Source of the DNA: Marinobacterium sp. xm-d-530
GTDB lineage: Bacteria; Pseudomonadota; Gammaproteobacteria; Pseudomonadales; Balneatricaceae
Direction: 5' to 3'
DNA: 64,000 bases
NCBI RefSeq assembly: GCF_013283365.1
Contig: NZ_WBYM01000004.1
Location: 1-64,000, forward strand
Part shown: piece by piece, positions 7,773-19,336 of the stretch
Layout of the letters: the number at the start of each line of letters is the position of its first letter
Position numbering within the stretch: the first letter of the stretch is position 1
Translations under genes and position numbers: made by a program
Notes under the pieces: model-generated
What the model saw: only the letters and a program-made list of their open reading frames with translations
Databases searched by the model: none
Told to the model about the DNA's origin: nothing

Positions 7773-8828
7773 ATGTTCGGATCGCAACAGTACAAATTGA
7801 TTCTTGAAAACCTCAATACGGCTGTATTGGTACTGGGGCAGAAGTTCGAGTTGAAGTATATGAATCCGGCCGCTGAGGTTCTGTTAGAGGGTAGCTTTAA
7901 ACGCTTAAAAAATTCACACATCGAGTATCTCTTTATTGGTTCCGAAGAGGAGCTCAAGCTATTAGAGAGTGTCTCTGCGACGGGACAGCATGTCAGTAAA
8001 CGCGAAGCCGCTCTGATTACCTTTGGTGGTAACGAGTTGATGACGGATTACACCATCTCAAGGTTACCGAATGGGTTTCTACTGATGGAGTTGCACCCAC
8101 GTGATCGCCTCGTTCGAATTGAGCGTGAAGAGGAGATGTTGAATCGACATGCCACCGCCAAAGTGCTTGTGCGTGGCTTGGCACATGAGATCAAGAACCC
8201 GTTGGGCGGGATTCGCGGCTCTGCACAGTTGCTAGAGCGCGAGCTGGATGATGAGGGGCTTAAAGAGTTCACCGGAATTATCATCGATGAAGCGGATCGG
8301 TTAAGAAATCTGGTGGATCGTCTGATGGGGCCTTACAAGAAGCCCAACATACACCCGGTGAACATTCACGAGGTGCTCGAGCGTGTGCGTGCTCTGATTG
8401 AAGTTGAAAGCGAGCAAGAGATTCAGTTGGTTCGTGACTACGACCCAAGTCTGCCGGAGTTTAACGGCGACAGTGAACAGTTGATCCAAGCGGTTTTAAA
8501 CATCTGCAGAAATGCGATGCAGGCCCTGAAAGAGTCTGAAACAGCCGCTCCGCAAATCCGTATGAAAACACGAGCGCTCAGACGAATTACGCTGGGCGCA
8601 GAGCAGCATCGACTGGTCTGCTGCGTAGAGATTATCGATAACGGTCCGGGCATACCAAAGGATCTTTTAGATTCCGTGTTCTATCCGATGGTGACCGGTC
8701 GTGCGGAAGGGTCTGGGTTGGGACTATCGATTGCCCAATCTGTTATTGGTCAGCACCAGGGTTTAATCGAGGTCGCCTCGAAACCCAGTACAACAAATTT
8801 TAAAATTTTAATTCCTTTGGAGAGTTGA
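7773..8828 (+). CDS. ntrB: Nitrogen-regulation sensor kinase NtrB
   Basis: A 351-residue cytoplasmic histidine kinase/phosphatase that controls NtrC and is itself governed by PII. An N-terminal PAS domain spans about residues 6-70. The H-box is GLAHEIKNPLGG with His138 as phosphoacceptor, NICRNAMQAL is the N-box, and DNGPGIP and GSGLGLSIA are the G1 and G2 ATP-lid motifs. There are no membrane segments, as expected for NtrB. It is separated from ntrC by one base, so the two are co-transcribed and coupled. A sigma-54 element and NtrC box precede it. Confidence 0.96.
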   Translation: MFGSQQYKLILENLNTAVLVLGQKFELKYMNPAAEVLLEGSFKRLKNSHIEYLFIGSEEELKLLESVSATGQHVSKREAALITFGGNELMTDYTISRLPNGFLLMELHPRDRLVRIEREEEMLNRHATAKVLVRGLAHEIKNPLGGIRGSAQLLERELDDEGLKEFTGIIIDEADRLRNLVDRLMGPYKKPNIHPVNIHEVLERVRALIEVESEQEIQLVRDYDPSLPEFNGDSEQLIQAVLNICRNAMQALKESETAAPQIRMKTRALRRITLGAEQHRLVCCVEIIDNGPGIPKDLLDSVFYPMVTGRAEGSGLGLSIAQSVIGQHQGLIEVASKPSTTNFKILIPLES

Positions 8829-8829
8829 G

Positions 8830-10239
8830 ATGGCTAAGCCAGCAACCGTTTGGATAGTAGATGATGATCGCTCAATACGTTGGGTTTTAGAGAAAGCGAT
8901 CTCTGGCAGTGGCTTGGCGACAGAAGTGTTTGAGTCGGGCGATGCGTTGCTGCGTAAAATTAAGCGTGAACAGCCTGATGTGATTATCAGCGATATTCGT
9001 ATGCCGGGCATTGATGGTCTTGAGATGCTAGAGCAGCTTCAAGCTGATTATGCAGACATTCCGACTATCATCATGACCGCTCACTCAGATTTAGATTCCG
9101 CGGTTGCCTCTTATCAAGGTGGTGCCTTTGAGTACTTGCCTAAGCCATTTGATATTGATGAGGCGGTAGCGCTGGTTCAGCGAGCGGTGCAGCACGTTGA
9201 AGAGCAGCGTCAACAAACCGAAGTGATTGTTGAAGATGATACACCTGAGATCATTGGTGAGGCGCCGGCTATGCAGGAGGTGTTCCGTGCCATTGGTCGT
9301 CTGTCTCATTCCCCGATTACTGTATTGATCAATGGTGAGTCTGGTACAGGTAAAGAGCTGGTGGCCCATGCTCTGCATCGCCACAGTCCGCGTGCGGGTA
9401 ATGAGTTTATTCCATTGAACATGGCGGCTATTCCACATGACTTGATTGAGTCTGAACTGTTCGGGCATGAAAAGGGTGCCTTTACCGGAGCTCAAGCTTC
9501 GCGCCGTGGCCGTTTTGAACAGGCCGATGGTGGCACACTGTTCCTTGATGAGATCGGCGATATGCCTGCGGATACTCAAACTCGACTCTTGCGTGTTCTT
9601 GCTGACGGTGAGTTCTACCGTGTCGGTGGTCATACACCGGTTAAAGTTGATGTTCGAATCATTGCAGCTACCCACCAAAATCTCGAAAACCTCGTTAAAG
9701 AGGGCAAGTTTCGTGAGGATCTGTTCCACCGTCTAAACGTGATTCGAGTTCACATCCCCTCGTTAAATGAGCGTCGTGAAGATATTCCTCGTCTCGCTCG
9801 CCACTTTTTGTCACGTTCGGCGAAAGAGCTGGGCGTTGAGACTAAGATTCTTAAGCCGGAAACAGAGCGTTTTCTGCGCGATCTGACTTGGCCAGGTAAT
9901 GTGCGACAGCTGGAAAACACCTGTCGCTGGATTACCGTGATGGCGTCTGGTCGAGAGGTTCTTGTCTCTGATTTACCACCAGAGCTTCTAGAGTCCTCAA
10001 ATGAACGCCCTGTTGTTCATGGTAATTGGGAACAAGCACTGCGTGGCTGGGCTGATCAGCGTCTCTTTGAAGGGGAGAGGGGCATCCTCAAAGAGGCTGA
10101 ACGTCAGTTTGAGCAGGTGTTGATAGAGACTGCGCTTAAACATACGGGTGGCCGTAAACGTGATGCGTCTGAACTTTTAGGCTGGGGGCGAAATACCCTA
10201 ACCCGCAAGCTAAAAGAGCTGGGTATTGAGGCGGATTAG
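8830..10239 (+). CDS. ntrC: Nitrogen-regulation response regulator NtrC
   Basis: A 469-residue enhancer-binding protein that activates sigma-54 promoters under nitrogen limitation. The receiver domain has the acidic pocket at 11-13, phosphoacceptor Asp55 and Lys105. The AAA+ domain shows Walker A GESGTGKE (169-176), the sigma-54-contacting GAFTGA loop (216-221) and Walker B GGTLFLDE (234-241). A Fis-type helix-turn-helix lies near residues 425-466. All catalytic features look intact. Likely targets in this window are the NtrC boxes before glnA and ntrB. Confidence 0.97.
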   Translation: MAKPATVWIVDDDRSIRWVLEKAISGSGLATEVFESGDALLRKIKREQPDVIISDIRMPGIDGLEMLEQLQADYADIPTIIMTAHSDLDSAVASYQGGAFEYLPKPFDIDEAVALVQRAVQHVEEQRQQTEVIVEDDTPEIIGEAPAMQEVFRAIGRLSHSPITVLINGESGTGKELVAHALHRHSPRAGNEFIPLNMAAIPHDLIESELFGHEKGAFTGAQASRRGRFEQADGGTLFLDEIGDMPADTQTRLLRVLADGEFYRVGGHTPVKVDVRIIAATHQNLENLVKEGKFREDLFHRLNVIRVHIPSLNERREDIPRLARHFLSRSAKELGVETKILKPETERFLRDLTWPGNVRQLENTCRWITVMASGREVLVSDLPPELLESSNERPVVHGNWEQALRGWADQRLFEGERGILKEAERQFEQVLIETALKHTGGRKRDASELLGWGRNTLTRKLKELGIEAD

Positions 10240-10284
10240 AGTCGCTTAATGCTACAATCGGCATCTAACAGTTTAGGTGCCGAT

Positions 10285-10740
10285 ATGCTTCACGTTGCTC
10301 TTTACGAACCCGAGATACCACCCAATACCGGAAATATTATTCGCCTGTGTGCTAACACGGGTTTCTCCCTTCATTTGATTAAACCCCTCGGCTTTGAGCT
10401 GGATGATAAGCGCCTGCGCAGAGCGGGATTGGATTATGCCGAGTTTGCCTCTATGAAAGTTCATGAGTCATTAGAAGCCTGTATTCAATCAGTCTCCCCA
10501 AGAAAAGTATGGTCGATGACGACCAAAACGGATCGCGCCTATACCGATGCTGATTTTGCATCGGGTGATATGATTCTATTGGGCCCGGAGACACGGGGTC
10601 TGCCTCAGAGTGTCATCGATTCGACCGATGCAATTACCTTGCCGATGTGTCCTGATTCACGCAGTTTGAATCTGTCTAATGCCTGTGCCATTGTTGTTTA
10701 TGAGGCGTGGCGGCAGCTCTCTTTTGCGGGAGCCAAGTAG
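10285..10740 (+). CDS. trmL: tRNA (cytidine(34)-2'-O)-methyltransferase TrmL
   Basis: A SPOUT-fold methyltransferase that modifies the wobble base of leucine tRNAs. The protein starts MLHVALYEPEIPPNTG and contains NIIRLCANTGF, the DDKRLRRAGLDY stretch and the knot-forming LLGPETRGLP and SLNLSNA motifs. The start at 10285 gives 151 residues and aligns with E. coli TrmL; TAGGTG (10274-10279) is a fair ribosome site. A longer frame opens at 10249, but its 12 extra residues have no counterpart in the family. It follows ntrC closely and could be co-transcribed. It converges on holA. Confidence 0.94.
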   Translation: MLHVALYEPEIPPNTGNIIRLCANTGFSLHLIKPLGFELDDKRLRRAGLDYAEFASMKVHESLEACIQSVSPRKVWSMTTKTDRAYTDADFASGDMILLGPETRGLPQSVIDSTDAITLPMCPDSRSLNLSNACAIVVYEAWRQLSFAGAK

Positions 10741-10766
10741 CTAAGGTCTGAGGTGGTTAGGCTCGC

Positions 10767-11813
10767 TTAAGGGGCTGAGTGTTGGGTATGGAGTGAAGCC
10801 ATCTCGACACCCGCTAGGCGTAAGCAGATCTGTCCAATTATTAACCAGGGGTCGGTCGGTAGTTGTCCTTTAACGGCCTGATCAGCTTGTCCACAAAGTC
10901 GCAGTAACTGCTCAATCTCCGAGACTTTAATCTGACGACTGGCATTGCGAATAGCGGTTTTACGTTTGCTAAACAGTCTCAGTCTGTTCGCAATCGTATC
11001 GTAATTCTTCCCTTCTGATATCTCTGTAATCACGCTGCTTAGCGTGCGCAACTCACGTGAAATGGCCCAGAGTATGAAGGTCGGTTCGACACCCTCTTGT
11101 CTTAGCGCCTGCAGAATGTGTTGTACTCTTGCAGGTTGTCTTTGTATCGCCGCATCTGCAAGTGCAAAGGCATCAAATCGTGACATGTCGCCAACCGCCT
11201 CGGCAACCTGGTTGGCATCAAGGGTTTGGTTGGGGTAGAGCAGAGAGAGCTTCTCTAACTCTTGTTGTGCCGCGAGTAGGTTGCCCTCTACACGATCGGC
11301 TAAGACGCCGATCGCCTCTTGATCCATAGAGATTGGAAAAGATTGAAGGCGTGTCGCTAGCCAGCGCGGGAGTTGGTCAACTTCAATGGGCCAGATTTCA
11401 ACCACTAGCCCGAGCTTTTCGACCAGCTTGAACCAGGCGCTCTTTTTCGCACCGGCATCGAGTCGATCAGCCAAAATGAATATCACCGTATCGGGCGCAG
11501 GGTTCTCTAGATAGCGTTGTAGCAGATCTGATTCGGCTTTTTTGATCTTTTGTGAACCGAGTCGTAACTCAATAATTTTGCGCTCTGCAAATAGAGAGAG
11601 GCTATTGGCGGCCTCCATCAGGCTGTCCCAGTTAAAGCTGGAATCGATGTGATAGAGCTCTCGTTCAGTGAATTCTAGACCGCGAAGATGGGCTCGAATG
11701 GCGTCACAGCTTTCGTCGTGTTGAAGTGTTTCGTCCCCGGTTACAAGGTAGACCGGTAGCGAGGTATTTAGCTTGTTGAGCTGCTGAGGTAGCTGATCAA
11801 CTCTAACTTTCAT
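10767..11813 (-). CDS. holA: DNA polymerase III subunit delta
   Basis: A 348-residue clamp-loader subunit that opens the beta sliding clamp. The N-terminal part has the expected PVYLVTGDETLQ, and IIELRLGSQKIKK and TVIFILADRLDAGAKKSAWFK are typical of the delta subunit. The length is close to the E. coli protein (343). It is the last gene of the leuS-lptE-holA operon, three bases after lptE, the same order as in E. coli. Residue-level functional motifs are few in this family, so the call rests on overall resemblance and context. Confidence 0.94.
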   Translation of the reverse strand: MKVRVDQLPQQLNKLNTSLPVYLVTGDETLQHDESCDAIRAHLRGLEFTERELYHIDSSFNWDSLMEAANSLSLFAERKIIELRLGSQKIKKAESDLLQRYLENPAPDTVIFILADRLDAGAKKSAWFKLVEKLGLVVEIWPIEVDQLPRWLATRLQSFPISMDQEAIGVLADRVEGNLLAAQQELEKLSLLYPNQTLDANQVAEAVGDMSRFDAFALADAAIQRQPARVQHILQALRQEGVEPTFILWAISRELRTLSSVITEISEGKNYDTIANRLRLFSKRKTAIRNASRQIKVSEIEQLLRLCGQADQAVKGQLPTDPWLIIGQICLRLAGVEMASLHTQHSAP

Positions 11814-11816
11814 AGG

Positions 11817-12305
11817 TTAGCGCGGAACGAAACTTAGGTATTGGCGAATAATCTGTTCAGCCAGTGCACGATTGATCTCTGTGCGGTAGCGCTCTTCCAG
11901 AGTCTCTTGTGCCAAGGTGTCTGAAGTTTCGGTAACACTGCGTTGAACATTGACTCGGCGCTCAATGGCGGGCGCTGTGCTATCACCTTGATAGATGGCA
12001 AATTGAGCTTCACCGCTTAATTCGTACTCTTGTGCATCGGCATTGGCATCAAGAATCACCGCGCGGCGATTGTAGCGTGCCGATTCAACGATCAGTTTAA
12101 GCTTAGCTCGGGATGTTAGGGTCACGCCGTTGCGTTGCAGTTGAGTTGTCAGCTCTCTGCCTAACGAAGTGGGCTGTGTGGTGTTTTCGACCAGAGTTAA
12201 TTGCTGTAACGCTGGTGGTACCTCATAAAGCCCTTTTAGGTGGAAGCCACAAGCTGTTAGAAACAGCATGGCGAAACCTGCAACGAACGTACGTGACAAC
12301 TTCAT
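11817..12305 (-). CDS. lptE: LPS-assembly lipoprotein LptE
   Basis: A 162-residue outer-membrane lipoprotein that plugs the LptD barrel and takes part in the final export of LPS. The signal peptide ends in the lipobox LTAC with Cys19 as the lipidated residue, followed by GFHLKG, the usual start of mature LptE. It lies between leuS and holA in conserved synteny. Residue +2 after the cysteine is Gly rather than Asp, consistent with sorting to the outer membrane. Confidence 0.95.
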   Translation of the reverse strand: MKLSRTFVAGFAMLFLTACGFHLKGLYEVPPALQQLTLVENTTQPTSLGRELTTQLQRNGVTLTSRAKLKLIVESARYNRRAVILDANADAQEYELSGEAQFAIYQGDSTAPAIERRVNVQRSVTETSDTLAQETLEERYRTEINRALAEQIIRQYLSFVPR

Positions 12306-12314
12306 CTTTTACTC

Positions 12315-14906
<2,592 letters not shown>

Positions 14907-15085
14907 CTATATTCTGCAAACATAAAAACGGCATCATTGTTCTTGGAGCAAATTACTTTGCTAAGAAATGACACCGCTCAATGGTTATTTCATTAATACT
15001 GTTCAATACTGCATAGGATACATCAGATGCGGTCGCGCCGACAGGTTTGGCTGCTGAATAATCCGCTCTTAAAAGGAGTTTACTT

Positions 15086-15604
15086 ATGAGTGATACAAAC
15101 CAAGATAAGCTCGATTCTGGCCGTTATGATCAATTGGTCGATCAAGTGATGGATTCTCTCGATGGTGCCAGTGAAGTGACGCTTGAGAAGCTTACTTCAG
15201 CGGTCAATGAAACGGTTGAGTTGGAGCAGACAGCGCTTGATATGTCTGCAGATGAAGCGGCCCTGCTAAAAGCCTACCTAATGCGTGATCTGAAGCAGTT
15301 CTCAATCGGTGTTCAAAAGGTCGGCGGAGCGCTGGCTGATTGGTTAGAGCTGGATCTTGCCGTATTGGAGAAGGGGATTGTTGATCGCTTGATGAGAGTG
15401 GCCGATAAAACTCGTATTGAGCAGGAGTTGCTCCGTGAACAGTTGAGTCACGGTGAAGCGCACTACGCCGCCGGTGAAATCGCGCTACCTGGTCAGTTTG
15501 TCTGTACTCAGTGCGGAGCTAAGCAGACGCTGAGCGAGAGTCAAAAGTTACAGCCTTGTCGTGACTGTTCAGCGGTTCTGTTTGAACGAGCGATGTCTAA
15601 ATAG
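15086..15604 (+). CDS. YbeL-like zinc-ribbon protein (DUF1451)
   Basis: A 172-residue protein with an acidic, helical N-terminal two thirds and a C-terminal zinc ribbon formed by Cys140, Cys143, Cys158 and Cys161 (CTQC and CRDC). This is the layout of E. coli YbeL, which also lies upstream of leuS. Function is unknown. AAGGAG (15072-15077) lies eight bases before the ATG. Its last 36 bases overlap the 3' end of lnt on the opposite strand. Confidence 0.88.
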   Translation: MSDTNQDKLDSGRYDQLVDQVMDSLDGASEVTLEKLTSAVNETVELEQTALDMSADEAALLKAYLMRDLKQFSIGVQKVGGALADWLELDLAVLEKGIVDRLMRVADKTRIEQELLREQLSHGEAHYAAGEIALPGQFVCTQCGAKQTLSESQKLQPCRDCSAVLFERAMSK

Positions 15605-17050
15605 CGCGGCTAATAACAGTGCTGCAGCAAGGATAAGCGCTGGCCACAACCCCAACTGTTGATAGGGGGTTTGGCCCATGCTTGGGGCGATCTCATGGGT
15701 TAGGATCGCCGTCTCGAATCTGGGTGCGGTCGCTAAGACTTGACCCTTGGCATCAATGAAGCCTGAAATACCGTTGTTGGTGGCTCTTATCACGGGCCTA
15801 CCATTTTCGATAGCACGCATTCTGGCGATCTCAAAGTGCTGATCTGGGCCATGAGATCCGCCGAACCAGGTGTCATTAGAGAGCGTCAGAATCATGTCAC
15901 TCTGATTGGCATTCTCTCTGACCAACTCTGGGTAGGCGATCTCATAACAGATTGCGCCCGCCAGCGACCCCTGAGGTGTCTCTACCTGAAAAGTTGGTTG
16001 TTCTGGCAAGCTAAAGCTAGACATGGGGAGATCAAAAAAGGCGATCAGCCCTCGCAACTGATTTTCAAAGGGAATGTACTCCCCAAAAGGGACCAGTCTC
16101 TGTTTGTCGTACAGGCTGATTTTACCCGTCAACGTGCCCACCGAGTTGTGGTACAGGTTTCGCTGTTGGCTCTCACTCCACTCTTTTCTTGGGAAACCTG
16201 AAATTAACGTGGTGCCTTGTTGGTTGAGGATCTCCACTAGCGGACTGATCTGGTTGATGGCGCGGCCTATTAATTTGGGTACGGCGGTCTCAGGCCAAAT
16301 GATTAGATCGGTAGCGGGCGCTTGGACGCTTAAATTAATAATGTTCTGTATGTGTCGATCAACTTGCTCAATTTGCCACTTAGACTCTTGGGCTAAATTG
16401 GGCTGTATTAATGTGATCGAGACGGTCTTTTCTGAACTCTCTGTCCAGTGTGACGGAATAAGGTAAGAGGCACCTAATATCGCAAGGATCAGTAGGAGAG
16501 GGGTCGGTTTTTTACGGTGGATGACATGGGAAGCCGAGACAGCAATGATCAGAACCATCGCCGACACTAGCCACACGCCGCCGATCGGGGCTAATGAGAT
16601 AAGTGGTGTATCGATGAACGCATAGCCGATGAGCAGCCAAGGGAAGCCGGTAAATAGCCAGCTTCTCACCCATTCAAACAAGATCCAAAGAGCGACAAAT
16701 CCTGGTGCTGAGCCGTCAGTAAACAGGCGTTTGTAGAGCCAAATTTGTGCGGCAAAGAGTATCGCTAACGCGCCAGTGAACATGAGAGTCATCAGTGCGG
16801 CGGCTAAAACACCCATGCCACCGTGTAAGTGAATACTCACATAGACCCAAGAGACACCGGCGGTGAAGTATCCCAAACCATAGAGCCAACCCATCAGGAA
16901 CGCTGAATCGGATTTAAGGGTCAGCAAGTAGAGGGTGGCAATAGAGACAATCGCTAATAGCGGGTAACTAAAAGGGGCAAAAGCGAGTGTCGCTATTGCC
17001 CCTGCAGCAACCGCCAAAGTCCTATTCACAAGAGGCTGGAGCAGCATCAC
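15569..17050 (-). CDS. lnt: Apolipoprotein N-acyltransferase
   Basis: A 493-residue inner-membrane enzyme that adds the third acyl chain to lipoproteins, preparing them for Lol sorting. Several membrane segments fill the first 200 residues, followed by a periplasmic nitrilase-like domain. The expected triad is Glu254 (IIWPETAVP), Lys316 (YDKQRLVPFGEY) and Cys368 (GAICYEIAYPE). A C-terminal membrane segment ends in FRHRSFKQNR. Its start abuts corC in the miaB-ybeZ-ybeY-corC-lnt operon. The tail-to-tail overlap with ybeL is unusual and is confined to the basic tail after the last helix. Confidence 0.96.
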   Translation of the reverse strand: MMLLQPLVNRTLAVAAGAIATLAFAPFSYPLLAIVSIATLYLLTLKSDSAFLMGWLYGLGYFTAGVSWVYVSIHLHGGMGVLAAALMTLMFTGALAILFAAQIWLYKRLFTDGSAPGFVALWILFEWVRSWLFTGFPWLLIGYAFIDTPLISLAPIGGVWLVSAMVLIIAVSASHVIHRKKPTPLLLILAILGASYLIPSHWTESSEKTVSITLIQPNLAQESKWQIEQVDRHIQNIINLSVQAPATDLIIWPETAVPKLIGRAINQISPLVEILNQQGTTLISGFPRKEWSESQQRNLYHNSVGTLTGKISLYDKQRLVPFGEYIPFENQLRGLIAFFDLPMSSFSLPEQPTFQVETPQGSLAGAICYEIAYPELVRENANQSDMILTLSNDTWFGGSHGPDQHFEIARMRAIENGRPVIRATNNGISGFIDAKGQVLATAPRFETAILTHEIAPSMGQTPYQQLGLWPALILAAALLLAALFRHRSFKQNR

Positions 17051-17892
17051 TACTCCTTGTGGTGCTTAACCTGTAGCAGTCTAATTCTGCGGTTTTCAGA
17101 CGCTAGCACGGTGAAGGTGAAGTCATCGAGTCGAATCGTCTCCCCTTTATCGGGTAGGTGACCAAATTGACGTGTCACCAGTCCACCCACGGTATCGAAC
17201 TCATCATCAGGTAGGCCGACGTCAAAGTACTCGTTAAAGTCTTCGATAGGGGTTAACGCTTTGACAATGAAGCCATCATCTTCAAAGGCTTTGATGTTGC
17301 CCTCGTCTTCATCTTCGTCGTGCTCATCTTCGATATCACCGACGATCTGTTCGAGCACGTCTTCGATGGTAATAAGACCGGCAATTCCGCCGTACTCATC
17401 AACGACGATGGCCATGTGATTGCGTGTGACACGGAATTCACGTAGCAAGACGTTCAGTCGCTTACTTTCAGGAATGAAGGTTGCTTTGCGAAGGTGCTCA
17501 GCGAGACTGAACTGTTCTAAGCGGCCGTCCAGTGCATAGGGAAGAAGATCCTTGGCAAGAAGAATGCCGACGATCTCATCTGGGTTTTCACCTGCAATGG
17601 GAAAGCGAGAGTGCGCACTGTCGATGACCAGTGGCATAAATTCGTGGGCAGATTGATCGATCTGTACCGAGACCATTTGTGATCTTGGGATCATGACGTC
17701 ACGCACTTGCATATCGGTCACTTGTATAGCGCCTTCTACAATCGTTAGCGCATCTTGATCTAGTAGGCCAGTGTCGTTGGCCTCATAAAGAACTTCAAAA
17801 AGGTCTTCGCGGGTTTTGGGCTCATCCGAAAAAGCTGAAGCAAGTTTGCTAAAAAAGCTTTTGGATGAGCCGCTCGATCGGTCTTCACTCAT
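17050..17892 (-). CDS. corC: CorC/YbeX family CBS-domain protein
   Basis: Two CBS domains (from VRDVMIPRSQM through GLITIEDVLEQIVGDIEDE) precede an acidic linker and a C-terminal CorC/HlyC transporter-associated domain (about 200-275). Members are linked to magnesium and cobalt efflux and, for YbeX, to ribosome metabolism. The ATG at 17892 (protein MSEDRSSG) agrees with the E. coli start MSDDNS; an upstream in-frame TTG at 17910 overlaps the ybeY stop. GAGG (17906-17903) lies 12 bases before the ATG, somewhat far. The product is 280 residues. Confidence 0.92.
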   Translation of the reverse strand: MSEDRSSGSSKSFFSKLASAFSDEPKTREDLFEVLYEANDTGLLDQDALTIVEGAIQVTDMQVRDVMIPRSQMVSVQIDQSAHEFMPLVIDSAHSRFPIAGENPDEIVGILLAKDLLPYALDGRLEQFSLAEHLRKATFIPESKRLNVLLREFRVTRNHMAIVVDEYGGIAGLITIEDVLEQIVGDIEDEHDEDEDEGNIKAFEDDGFIVKALTPIEDFNEYFDVGLPDDEFDTVGGLVTRQFGHLPDKGETIRLDDFTFTVLASENRRIRLLQVKHHKE

Positions 17893-17906
17893 AGTGTGTG
17901 GTTGCC

Positions 17907-18353
17907 TCAAATATAGGGGTCTGGGATTTGGAGTTGAGCGAGCAGTTCTCGTTCAAGTGACTCCATCTCCTCGGCTTCTTCATCCTTTATATGATCGAAT
18001 CCAAGTAGATGCAATACCCCATGGATCACCATGTGAGCCCAATGGTGATGAATCTGTTTGTTTTGTTCGGTTGCTTCGCGCTCTACAACCGCGGCACAAA
18101 TCGCTAGATCACCTAATATATTGCCAGGGAAGCCCGGAGGTGCTTCAAACGGAAAAGAGAGTACGTTGGTCGACTTGTCTTTACCGCGATATTCACGATT
18201 CAGTGTCTGGCTCTCGGTTTCATCAACGATACGAATGCATAGTTCAGCTTCGCCCGATAGCTGTGATGCCGCTAATTCGGCCCAGGATTGAAACTGCTCA
18301 TCACTCGGGAGTGAGTTGCTATCAACAGCGCGAATAACCTCTAAATGAATCAC
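17907..18353 (-). CDS. ybeY: Endoribonuclease YbeY
   Basis: A 148-residue zinc-dependent RNase involved in 16S rRNA 3'-end maturation and ribosome quality control. The metal site is the [15 protein letters not shown] motif, matching the family pattern H-x3-H-x5-H. An acidic tail follows ([14 protein letters not shown]). It starts within the ybeZ stop codon region and runs into corC, so translation is probably coupled along the operon. Confidence 0.96.
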   Translation of the reverse strand: MIHLEVIRAVDSNSLPSDEQFQSWAELAASQLSGEAELCIRIVDETESQTLNREYRGKDKSTNVLSFPFEAPPGFPGNILGDLAICAAVVEREATEQNKQIHHHWAHMVIHGVLHLLGFDHIKDEEAEEMESLERELLAQLQIPDPYI

Positions 18354-19336
18354 TATTTACGCTCGTCTGTATGTTTGGCTTCGTACGCTTCATAAGCACG
18401 TACAATGTGCTGCACGATAGGGTGACGAACCACATCTTTCGCTTCGAAGTGAGTAAATCCAATCCCTTTCACCCCATCCAGTACCTGCATCGCATGAATT
18501 AGGCCAGAGCTGGCGCCGCGTGGTAGGTCGACCTGGGTTTTATCCCCTGTAATAACGGCGGTTGAACCAAACCCTATGCGGGTAAGAAACATCTTCATCT
18601 GCTCGCGTGTCGTATTTTGTGACTCATCAAGAATGACAAACGAGCCGTTCAACGTTCTGCCGCGCATGTAAGCTAAGGGTGCGATCTCTATGATATTCTT
18701 TTCGATCAGGCGTGCTACCTTCTCAAAGCCCATCATCTCATAGAGTGCGTCGTAGAGAGGGCGTAAGTAGGGATCGACTTTCTGAGTCAGATCGCCGGGT
18801 AGAAAACCGAGTTTTTCACCCGCTTCGACGGCAGGGCGAACCAGTAGTATTCGACTGACCTCTTCGCGCTCAAGGGCCTCAACCGCACAAGCAACCGCAA
18901 GGTAGGTTTTACCGGTGCCGGCAGGTCCGATACCAAAGTTAATGTCATGGTAACGAATCGACTGAACGTACTTTTGCTGATTCTCCCCGCGAGGTCGAAT
19001 CGTCATTTTTCGAGTACGAATAGTGACATCATCCGTCGCAGTCGATTTCACATCAGTTTGTGAAATGCCTGAGTGTTGTAGCGATAGATGAATGTCTGAT
19101 GGGGCAAGTGGTTTGCCGTTTAGAGACTCTTTGTACAGTGCTTCAATCAGTGTGCAGACCGGGCGAACGGCCTGAATTGCACCTTCAACTTTGAACTGGA
19201 ATCCACGGTTACCGATTTGGACTCCGGTGCGCTCTTCAATCAGACGTAAGTGCTCATCAAACTGGCCGACTAGATTAGCCAAGGCTGCGCCATCTTCAGG
19301 CTGTAGGTTGATGTGGAAAGATTGTGTTTCGCTCAT
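18353..19336 (-). CDS. ybeZ: PhoH-like ATPase YbeZ
   Basis: A 327-residue PhoH-family ATPase that works with YbeY in rRNA processing. The P-loop GPAGTGKT is at 137-144 and the Walker B region is [10 protein letters not shown]. The N-terminal region before the ATPase (about residues 1-110) resembles the RNA-binding part of the family. Its ends overlap miaB and ybeY by single bases, in the same order as in E. coli. Confidence 0.95.
   Translation of the reverse strand: MSETQSFHINLQPEDGAALANLVGQFDEHLRLIEERTGVQIGNRGFQFKVEGAIQAVRPVCTLIEALYKESLNGKPLAPSDIHLSLQHSGISQTDVKSTATDDVTIRTRKMTIRPRGENQQKYVQSIRYHDINFGIGPAGTGKTYLAVACAVEALEREEVSRILLVRPAVEAGEKLGFLPGDLTQKVDPYLRPLYDALYEMMGFEKVARLIEKNIIEIAPLAYMRGRTLNGSFVILDESQNTTREQMKMFLTRIGFGSTAVITGDKTQVDLPRGASSGLIHAMQVLDGVKGIGFTHFEAKDVVRHPIVQHIVRAYEAYEAKHTDERK

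Noticed and set aside
9091-9729. 212-residue open frame on the minus strand inside ntrC
   Set aside because: It is antisense to the conserved AAA+ domain of NtrC, a typical shadow frame; the sequence lacks any recognisable family pattern.
16074-16466. 130-residue open frame on the plus strand within lnt
   Set aside because: It is antisense to the catalytic domain of lnt and has no recognisable content.
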